Positions 1 through 5,163 of a stretch of DNA of 10,484 nt are shown in pieces (within the stretch, counting starts at the first letter, position 1; each line of letters starts with the position of its first letter). Position numbers and translations under genes: made by a program. The DNA comes from Alphaproteobacteria bacterium (GTDB lineage: Bacteria; Pseudomonadota; Alphaproteobacteria; Rhodospirillales; Rhodospirillaceae), in NCBI GenBank assembly GCA_015228695.1, contig JADGDA010000067.1:1-10484 (forward strand), in the 5' to 3' direction. The notes under the pieces were generated by a model. That model worked only from the letters and a program-made list of their open reading frames with translations. It had not been told where the DNA came from and did no database searches.

Positions 1-2
1 GG

Positions 3-506
3 CGGAGACTGGCGGAGGCCGGGCTGGGGCTGGTCTATGGCGGCGCCGACGTCGGGCTGATGGGGGCGCTCGCCGACGCCGCGCTGGAGCATGGCGGCGA
101 GGTCATCGGCGTCATGCCGAGACTCCTGATGCCGTTCGAGGTCGAGCACGAAGGGCTTTCCGACCTGCGGGTGGTGGACACCATGCACGACCGCAAGGCC
201 CTGATGGCCGAGCTTTCCGACGGCTTCATCGCCCTGCCGGGGGGGATCGGCACCCTGGAGGAACTGTTCGAGGTCTGGACCTGGGGCCAACTCGGCCAGC
301 ACGTCAAGCCGTGCGGACTGCTGGACGTGGCGGGCTATTACCGGGGCCTGCGCGGTTTCATCGACCACATGGTGGCGGAAAAGTTCCTGAAGCCCCCTCA
401 CCGGGCCATGCTGATGGTGGAACGGGACCCCATCGTCCTGCTGGCCCGGTTCCGGGACTATCGGCCACCTTCCGTGGCGCACGTCCTGGGAACCGGAGAT
501 ACCTGA
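3..506 (+). CDS. LOG family protein (nucleotide 5'-monophosphate phosphoribohydrolase), 5'-truncated by the window edge
   Basis: The reading frame is open from the first bases, and the residues before the first in-frame ATG (position 60) already match the family: a Gly-Gly segment followed by GLMGALADAAL near the N-terminal nucleotide-binding loop. The true start therefore lies upstream of the window. The signature PGGIGTLEE at about 237-263 is the PGGxGTxxE motif of LOG / 'lysine decarboxylase-like' Rossmann proteins, and the following FEVWTWGQLG segment is also typical. Family members hydrolyse the N-glycosidic bond of nucleoside 5'-monophosphates (cytokinin ribotides in plants; purine or pyrimidine monophosphates in many bacteria) in the cytoplasm. 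The visible part is 167 residues and the natural C-terminus is present. Its 3' end overlaps the 3' end of the opposing xthA gene by 49 bp. Substrate cannot be told from sequence. Confidence 0.9.
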   Translation, partial: RRLAEAGLGLVYGGADVGLMGALADAALEHGGEVIGVMPRLLMPFEVEHEGLSDLRVVDTMHDRKALMAELSDGFIALPGGIGTLEELFEVWTWGQLGQHVKPCGLLDVAGYYRGLRGFIDHMVAEKFLKPPHRAMLMVERDPIVLLARFRDYRPPSVAHVLGTGDT

Positions 507-1279
507 TCCGCCAAGGCGCACCACACCGGCGCGTGGTCCGAGGGGCGCTCCCATCCGCGCGGGGCCGAGTCGACGCCGCTGTCCCGGAGCCGGTCGGCGG
601 CCTGGGGCGATAACAGCAGGTGATCGATGCGCAGCCCGTGATTCCTGGGCCAAGCCCCTCCCTGATAGTCCCAGAAGCTGTACAGCCCCTTCTCCGGATG
701 CAGCGCCCGGAGGGCGTCGGTGAAGCCGAGATGGACAATGGCGCGGAATCCCCGGCGCGACTCGGGGCGGCACAGGGCGTCGCCGGCCCATTCGCCCGGC
801 GCGAAGACATCGTCGTCGGTCGGGCAGACGTTGTAGTCCCCCCCCAGAACCAGCGGCTCCTCGCGGCGCAGCAATTCGCCCGCCCGGCGGCGCAGCCGGT
901 CCAGGAAACGGAGCTTGTAGGGAAAGCTCTCCCCGTCCGTCGGATTGCCGTTGGGAAGATAAATCGAGGCGACCCGCAGCGTTCCCCCCACCAGGGCCTC
1001 GATGTAGCGGGCCTGTCCGTCGTCCGGATCGCCGGGCAGGGCCCGGACGACGTCGGCCAGCGGTTCCCGGGACAGGATCGCGACGCCGTTGTAGGTCTTC
1101 TGGCCCAAAGTGGCCAGATGATAGCCCAGGCTTTCGATCTCAAGGCGCGGAAACCCGTCGCAGACCGTCTTGGTTTCCTGCAACAGCACGACGTCGGGGG
1201 CCGCCTCCCCCAGCCAGCGCAACAGGTTGGGAAGACGGGCCCTCACCGAATTGACGTTCCAGGTCGCGATCTTGGCCAC
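458..1279 (-). CDS. xthA: Exodeoxyribonuclease III (AP endonuclease, EEP superfamily)
   Basis: The protein is 273 aa from a GTG start at 1279 and carries the full Mg-dependent exonuclease/endonuclease/phosphatase signature. N-terminal IATWNVNSVRARL holds metal/DNA contact Asn8; LLQETK holds catalytic Glu35; TYNGVAILS and SIYLPNGN follow; LGGDYNV contributes Asp148 and Asn150; the C-terminal SDHAPV contributes Asp248/His249. The role is base-excision repair, cutting 5' to abasic sites and degrading 3' ends of duplex DNA. The GTG is preferred over the ATG at 1303 because a perfect AAGGAGG lies 4 nt upstream of it and the protein then starts where the family normally starts; the longer reading translates the ribosome-binding site. 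About 16-20 residues after SDHAPVWCALA are an extra C-terminal tail, produced where the gene runs into the converging LOG gene. The gene is divergent from the 1389 cluster. Confidence 0.95.
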   Translation of the reverse strand: MAKIATWNVNSVRARLPNLLRWLGEAAPDVVLLQETKTVCDGFPRLEIESLGYHLATLGQKTYNGVAILSREPLADVVRALPGDPDDGQARYIEALVGGTLRVASIYLPNGNPTDGESFPYKLRFLDRLRRRAGELLRREEPLVLGGDYNVCPTDDDVFAPGEWAGDALCRPESRRGFRAIVHLGFTDALRALHPEKGLYSFWDYQGGAWPRNHGLRIDHLLLSPQAADRLRDSGVDSAPRGWERPSDHAPVWCALADQVSPVPRTCATEGGR

Positions 1280-1388
1280 GCCGCCTCCTTGAAATTTTTG
1301 CATCTGCGAGATTGTATATTAGCGTTACCGATGATAGTAGGTATAGCGTCGGCGTATTGGCGTCGGGGGATGGGGCAGGGTTTCAGGC
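1280..1388. promoter_or_regulatory. Divergent intergenic region with AT-rich core, likely promoters for xthA and the 1389 cluster
   Basis: This 109-bp gap separates divergent genes and must hold the start of at least one transcript. Its AT-rich core (about 1291-1320) stands out from the GC-rich surroundings. On the + strand TTGAAA (1289-1294) is followed after 18 nt by TGTATA (1313-1318), a weak sigma70-like pair. On the minus strand TACAAT (1316-1311) could be a -10 box but has no good -35 partner. The seven-base word GCGTCGG occurs twice (1346-1352 and 1360-1366). I saw no clear operator or riboswitch. The location is well supported, the exact boxes are not. Confidence 0.35.
1284..1290 (-). 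promoter_or_regulatory. Ribosome-binding site of xthA that fixes the GTG start
   Basis: Read on the minus strand this is AAGGAGG, a full anti-16S match, followed by CGGC and the GTG at 1279-1277. It lies inside the longer reading that begins at 1303, which argues that the upstream ATG is not used. Confidence 0.75.
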
Positions 1389-2105
1389 ATGGCCCGACTT
1401 TTGGCCGGAGAAGGGTACGTGGCGGAGGGGTACGTGGCGTCGTTGTTGTCCGGGGCCGCCGTGGCGGGGATGGTGCTGCTCGCGGCGGTGCCTGCGCGCG
1501 CGGGCGACGTGTGCCCGGCCGGCCCGAAGCCCACGGTGGAGCTGGTCGTGGACCAGGGGCCGCTGCGCTATGACCACAACCTGACCCAGAACGGAATCGA
1601 GACCCTCTTCCTTGAGGAGGGCTCGAACACCCATGGCGTGTTCGGCCGCCCGGTCGGGCTGACCCGCACTCAGGTCAGCATCGATTTCCAGACCAAGCTC
1701 CAGCCGTTCCGCCTGGACGACGGCACCTATTGCCTGTGGCTCGACCATGTGCTGGCGACGGTCCGCTATGTCGATACCACGATCTACGTGGATCGGAAGT
1801 ACGGCCGGAGCAGTTGCCAGTTCCGCGCCATCCTCGACCACGAGCACCAGCACGTCCAGATCAACCGGGAAACGCTGCGGCGGTTCGCGCCCCGTCTTCT
1901 CGGGGCGTTGCGGGACGCGGTGGACGACATCAACCCGGTCATGGTTGCGGAAATTTCCCAGGGCCGCGAAAAGCCGATCGACATGCTGCAAAGCCGCATC
2001 GATTCGGCGCTTGAGGATTTCAACGATGAGCGCGAGTTCGCCAACTCCGGCATCGATACCCCCGACAGCTACCGTTTCACCCTGAACCAGTGCCCGCGCT
2101 GGTAA
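1389..2105 (+). CDS. Exported protein of unknown function with HExxH motif (paralogue 1)
   Basis: The protein is 238 aa from ATG 1389. A hydrophobic signal peptide ends near residues 34-38 (AVPARA, then GDVC), so the mature protein should be periplasmic or secreted. HEHQH at residues 151-155, within ILDHEHQHVQINRE, fits the zinc-metallopeptidase HExxH signature; Glu161 is a possible extra ligand. Cys42, Cys115, Cys143 and Cys235 are all shared with the next gene, suggesting two disulfides. By hand count the mature part is about 42% identical to the next protein with no gaps. I do not recognise the family with certainty; a DUF922-like secreted putative protease is one possibility. The start is uncertain: GTG 1434 has GGAGG 5 nt upstream and gives 223 aa, exactly the length of the paralogue, whereas ATG 1389 has a weaker AGGG at 8 nt but supplies the only basic residue before the hydrophobic core. 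The stop overlaps the next ATG (TAATG). Confidence 0.8.
   Translation: MARLLAGEGYVAEGYVASLLSGAAVAGMVLLAAVPARAGDVCPAGPKPTVELVVDQGPLRYDHNLTQNGIETLFLEEGSNTHGVFGRPVGLTRTQVSIDFQTKLQPFRLDDGTYCLWLDHVLATVRYVDTTIYVDRKYGRSSCQFRAILDHEHQHVQINRETLRRFAPRLLGALRDAVDDINPVMVAEISQGREKPIDMLQSRIDSALEDFNDEREFANSGIDTPDSYRFTLNQCPRW
1413..1442 (+). repeat. 15-bp tandem duplication at the start of the exported protein gene
   Basis: Two adjacent 15-nt units (1413-1427 and 1428-1442) agree at 13 of 15 bases and begin gggtacgtggcg. In frame they encode GYVAE and GYVAS in the n-region of the signal peptide. Each unit contains an in-frame GTG (1419 and 1434), and the first unit together with the beginning of the second creates the GGAGG that precedes GTG 1434. 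The duplication therefore bears on which start codon is used. Confidence 0.8.
1424..1428 (+). promoter_or_regulatory. Strong candidate ribosome-binding site for the alternative GTG start at 1434
   Basis: GGAGG sits 5 nt before GTG 1434, the best Shine-Dalgarno match near the beginning of this gene. Using it would give a 223-residue protein, equal in length to its tandem paralogue. The resulting signal peptide would lack a basic residue, so the choice remains open. Confidence 0.45.
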
Positions 2106-2776
2106 TGCGCGTCCCCCCGTGGGCGACGATCCTTTTTTTCCTGCTGCTGGCCGGGGCGGCCCCGGCCCTCGCCGCCGGGGAGTGCCGGGCTTCCAAGCCG
2201 CCCGTGGTCAAGCTGGTGGTGAAGGAAGGGACGCTGGATTACGACTATAATCTCGGCGTCGAGCAGATCGAGGCCCTTGCCCAGAAAAAGGCCAAGTCGG
2301 TCCACGGCACGCTGGGACGGGTGAGGGGGCTCACGGCGGCCCAGATGCAGATCCAGTTCAGCAACGGGGTCAACATCCAGCGGCTGGGCAACAACCGCTT
2401 TTGCTTGGTTCTGGCCGACGTCACGGCCGTCCTCGGCTATACCCGGACCACCGTCTATGTGGACCGGCGCTACCGCCGGGGCACCTGCGAGTTCAACGCC
2501 ATTCTCGACCACGAAAACACCCATGTGAAAATCAACCGGGAAATGCTGAAGCGGTCCGCGCCCGGATTGAAAGCCGCCCTGGAAAAGGCGGTCACCAGGG
2601 TGTCGGCCCTGGTGGCCGACAACGTGACGACGGGCAAGAAGCAGCAGATGGCGCTTTTGCAGAAACAGATCGCCGCGCAGATCGAGGCGTCGAACGCGGC
2701 GCGCGATCGCGCCAACGCCGTCATCGACACCCTGGCAAGCTATCGCGCCACCCAGGCCAAGTGCCGCAACTGGTAA
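2105..2776 (+). CDS. Exported protein of unknown function with HExxH motif (paralogue 2)
   Basis: The protein is 223 aa from ATG 2105, whose A is the last base of the previous TAA stop. No Shine-Dalgarno is visible, so translation probably depends on coupling to the upstream gene. Residues 1-24 form a classic signal peptide (one Arg, then WATILFFLLLAGAAPALA). HENTH at 136-140 inside AILDHENTHVKINRE keeps the HExxH pattern, although the two variable positions differ from paralogue 1. Cys27, Cys100, Cys128 and Cys220 have the same spacing (73, 28, 92) as in paralogue 1. The C-terminal region (about 155-210) is helical and Ala/Gln-rich. The protein is probably periplasmic, and a zinc-dependent peptidase is possible but unproven; a zinc-binding structural role is equally open. 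The longer reading from GTG 2090 is disfavoured because it puts extra residues before the signal peptide. A 54-bp gap follows. Confidence 0.85.
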   Translation: MRVPPWATILFFLLLAGAAPALAAGECRASKPPVVKLVVKEGTLDYDYNLGVEQIEALAQKKAKSVHGTLGRVRGLTAAQMQIQFSNGVNIQRLGNNRFCLVLADVTAVLGYTRTTVYVDRRYRRGTCEFNAILDHENTHVKINREMLKRSAPGLKAALEKAVTRVSALVADNVTTGKKQQMALLQKQIAAQIEASNAARDRANAVIDTLASYRATQAKCRNW

Positions 2777-2830
2777 CGCGCCCGCCCGATGTGATACCTT
2801 CGCCCCGCAGCCCACCACCGGAGATGCGAC

Positions 2831-3967
2831 ATGAAGTTCAGAACCAGCGCCCCCATCGTCATGACCTGTTCGGTCGTCGCGGTCATTACGATGGTGTCCT
2901 TTGTCAGCTACCTGATTTCGCATCGGATGACCGCCGAGTTCGAGGACGAGCAGTTCAAGCTGATGGGGCAGATCATGCAGTCCAAGCTGCATGGCGCCGA
3001 GGGCAAGGCCATCGCCGCCGCCGAAATGATGGTGGCCATGCCGGAGGTCGGAGGGGCCTTTGCCGCCCGCGACCGTGCCCGGCTTCTCGCGGCCACCCGG
3101 GACGCCTATCGGGTGCAGCACGAAAAATACGGCATCAGCCAGGCCCAGTTCCATCTGGCGCCGGCGGAGTCGTTTCTCCGGGTGCACAATCCCGAGAAAT
3201 TCGGCGATGACCTTTCCGCGACCCGGCAAATGGTCGTGGAGGTCAACCGCAGCAACGGCATCCGCAAGGGGATCGAGATCACGAGTTCGGGCATCGGGAT
3301 TTTCGGCACGATGCCGGTGAAGGACGATGCCGGCAAGCCCGTCGGCAGTTTCGAGGTGGGCCTGGAGGTCGAGCCGCTGCTGAACGAACTCAAGAAGGCC
3401 TACGGTTTCGAACTCGGGTTCTTCGTTGACGAAAAGACCTTGCGGGAGACCGCGACGGCCCTCAAGGGAAACGCCCTCAGCGATTCGAACCGGGTAGGCT
3501 CCTTCGTCCGGTTCAGCTCGACCCATCCGGACCTGCTCAAGGCGCTGGTGACCGACGCCGACGTCAACGTGATCGAGGCCGCCCATTACCTGCGCGAGGT
3601 GAACGGGGTGCCCCATGGCGTTCTGCTCCAGCCGGTTTACAGCTACGCCAAGCAGCAGATCGGCGTCATGGCCATCGCCGCCGACTTCACGAAAACCCGT
3701 TCCGCCGACGGTCAGGCCGTAGTCTGGCAGATTCTGCTGGCGCTGGTGTCCGGCGTTCTGCAAATCGGCGTCATCATGGTCATGGTCCGCGGCAAGATCG
3801 AGCGGCCGCTGGAAGTCCTGAACGAGCGGGTCGCCGCCTTGGCGGACGGCGCGGAGGGCCGGGACCCGCCCGATTCCGAGACCTTGTCCGACGAGATGCG
3901 GACCCTGGCCGAGAACTGCGAGCGTCTCGCCGCAAGGGCCGAGGCCGGCAAAGGGGGCGCGTCATGA
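2831..3967 (+). CDS. Membrane-bound double-CACHE-like receptor with HAMP-like stub and no output domain
   Basis: The protein is 378 aa, with GGAG 7 nt before the ATG. Membrane segment 1 is about residues 8-29, a large periplasmic domain spans about 30-295, and membrane segment 2 is about 297-319. A HAMP-like piece (RGKIERPLEVLNERVAALADG, 320-340) and a short Glu/Ala-rich helix (about 350-372) follow. The stretch FHLAPAESFLRVHNPEKFGD (107-126) is the hallmark I associate with double-CACHE ligand-binding domains of chemoreceptors (dCache_3 type), and GSFEVGLEVEPLLNEL (172-187) is also typical of CACHE sensors. Such domains bind small molecules in the periplasm. What is missing is striking: there is no MCP, kinase, GGDEF or other output domain after the HAMP-like region, and the stop is a clean in-frame one. 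The stop codon overlaps the start of the ion channel gene by 4 nt (ATGA), which suggests an accessory role to the channel. Confidence 0.85.
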   Translation: MKFRTSAPIVMTCSVVAVITMVSFVSYLISHRMTAEFEDEQFKLMGQIMQSKLHGAEGKAIAAAEMMVAMPEVGGAFAARDRARLLAATRDAYRVQHEKYGISQAQFHLAPAESFLRVHNPEKFGDDLSATRQMVVEVNRSNGIRKGIEITSSGIGIFGTMPVKDDAGKPVGSFEVGLEVEPLLNELKKAYGFELGFFVDEKTLRETATALKGNALSDSNRVGSFVRFSSTHPDLLKALVTDADVNVIEAAHYLREVNGVPHGVLLQPVYSYAKQQIGVMAIAADFTKTRSADGQAVVWQILLALVSGVLQIGVIMVMVRGKIERPLEVLNERVAALADGAEGRDPPDSETLSDEMRTLAENCERLAARAEAGKGGAS

Positions 3968-5061
3968 TCCGGGCCCTCCTCCGCGCGTCCGGGCTGCTCC
4001 TCGGACTTCTTCTGGGACTTGCCGTCGGCCCGTCGGCCGCCGCCGACGCCTTGCCGCCGACATCGATTCCTACCGGGAAGGGTTTGCCCGTCACCGTCCG
4101 GACCGCCCTTTTCGTCAACCACATCGAGTCGTTTGACGATAACGTCGGCACCTTCGAGGCCACCACCGATCTGCGTCTGACCTGGTTCGACACCAGACTG
4201 CGCTATCCCGCCGAGGAGGGGCTTCACGGTCATAAGGAATACCGCGCCTCGGCGGCGGAAGCGGAACTCGCCAAGATTTGGACCCCCCGAATCCGCTACC
4301 TGAACCGGAATGGGGAACCCTCGTTCTCCGAACGGCGCCTGCGTCTTTTTCCCAACGGAATGGTCGAGGTGATCGCCCGCACCACGGCGGTTTACAAGGT
4401 GGCGGTCGACACCACGAGGTTCCCCTTCGACCACCAGTCGCTGCCGATCGCGTTCATGGTGCAGGAGGACACCATCGAGACGGTGGACCTGGATTTCACC
4501 AGCGACGACGTCGCCTTCAGCCAAGTGGCCAAGTCCGTCGAGATCGAGGGCTGGACCCCGGGTCTGGTCAGCCTCGGCCGTGATCTGGTCAAGGGCTGGA
4601 ACGGCGACCGCTACGCCAAGGTGATGGTGACGGTCGACGTCGAACGGGTCGCGATCAGCACCGTTTCCGTCATTTTCATCCCCCTGTTCGCGTCGCTGCT
4701 GATTCCGTTCCTCGCAACCTGGATGAACAAGGCCGAGGAGGGTGGGTTCGAGGTCGAGGCGTTCGAACTCGGCAACGTCATCATCGGCGGACTGTTCGCC
4801 GTAATCGCGCTGAGCTTCACCATCAGTTCCGCGTTCCCGGCGCTTATGACGGGCGACAACACCGTGACGCGGCTCCTCGCCCTGAACTACGTCGCCCTGG
4901 CGGTCGGCACGATCATCACGGTGGTGTTCTACCGGTACCGCCTGCCGGCCGTCTGGTTTGGTCCCTATGTCCAGGATCAGATCTTTCACTTTCTGTCCTG
5001 GGCCTTTCCGGTTCTGTTCATCGCCACCGGATTGGCCTTCGTCCTGGTCGCGGCGGCATGA
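3964..5061 (+). CDS. Pentameric ligand-gated ion channel (bacterial Cys-loop receptor homologue)
   Basis: The protein is 365 aa, with AAGGGGG 6 nt before an ATG that overlaps the upstream stop. A signal peptide covers about residues 1-27 (ends PSAAA). The extracellular beta-sandwich domain (about 40-228) carries pLGIC landmarks: VNHIESFDDNVGTFEATTDL then LTWFD (51-76), the WxP motif in KIWTPRIRYLN (W106, P108) and the Cys-loop core FPFDHQSLPI (153-162). The two loop cysteines are absent, as is usual in bacteria. Four membrane helices follow: M1 about 231-253, M2 about 268-290, M3 about 301-323 and M4 about 341-363. Glu268 falls close to the -2' position of M2, where acidic residues favour cations, so a cation channel is a reasonable inference. 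The M1-M2-M3 linkers are short and there is no extra N-terminal domain. It should assemble as a homopentamer in the inner membrane with its ligand domain in the periplasm. Ligand unknown. It is the last gene of the cluster. Confidence 0.93.
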   Translation: MIRALLRASGLLLGLLLGLAVGPSAAADALPPTSIPTGKGLPVTVRTALFVNHIESFDDNVGTFEATTDLRLTWFDTRLRYPAEEGLHGHKEYRASAAEAELAKIWTPRIRYLNRNGEPSFSERRLRLFPNGMVEVIARTTAVYKVAVDTTRFPFDHQSLPIAFMVQEDTIETVDLDFTSDDVAFSQVAKSVEIEGWTPGLVSLGRDLVKGWNGDRYAKVMVTVDVERVAISTVSVIFIPLFASLLIPFLATWMNKAEEGGFEVEAFELGNVIIGGLFAVIALSFTISSAFPALMTGDNTVTRLLALNYVALAVGTIITVVFYRYRLPAVWFGPYVQDQIFHFLSWAFPVLFIATGLAFVLVAAA

Positions 5062-5067
5062 TCCCAG

Positions 5068-5097
5068 AAAAAAGATGCCGGTAAAAAAGATACCGGT
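5068..5097 (+). repeat. 15-bp tandem direct repeat downstream of the channel gene
   Basis: Two adjacent units, 5068-5082 and 5083-5097, match at 14 of 15 bases: an A6 run followed by GATGCCGGT or GATACCGGT. The CCGGT of the first unit (5078-5082) and ACCGG of the second (5092-5096) could pair as a 5-bp stem with a 9-nt loop, but no T-tract follows, so it does not look like an intrinsic terminator. It may be a slippage product or a protein-binding repeat. Confidence 0.7.
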
Positions 5098-5109
5098 CGG
5101 GAAGCCGCA

Positions 5110-5139
5110 TTGACCGGCCGTCGGGCCCGGGCCTAAAGT
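5110..5139 (+). promoter_or_regulatory. Candidate sigma70-type promoter for the diguanylate cyclase operon
   Basis: TTGACC (5110-5115, five of six consensus bases) and TAAAGT (5134-5139, four of six) are separated by 18 nt and lie 24 nt before the ATG at 5164. The gene also has GGAGG at 5150-5154. This is the best promoter-like pair in the 102-bp gap and suggests that the cyclase gene can be expressed apart from the channel cluster. The spacer is very GC-rich, including the palindrome GGGCCCGGGCC, so strength is uncertain. Confidence 0.4.
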
Positions 5140-5163
5140 CTGTGCTGGCGGAGGACAGGGGCG

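Noticed and set aside
620..1573. 317-codon + strand open frame opposite xthA, running into the exported protein gene
   Set aside because: Antisense to a gene with all catalytic motifs and overlapping the signal peptide of the next gene in another frame; Arg/Gly-rich tail, no domain.
2090..2104. GTG start for the second exported protein
   Set aside because: ATG 2105 gives a standard signal peptide and a TAATG coupling; the GTG adds residues with no support.
2069..3763. 564-codon minus-strand open frame
   Set aside because: Antisense to the second HExxH gene and the CACHE receptor; composition typical of a GC-bias shadow, no motif.
5116..5133. GC-rich palindrome (GGGCCCGGGCC area) as a rho-independent terminator
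   Set aside because: No T-tract follows, and it sits in the spacer of a promoter-like pair.
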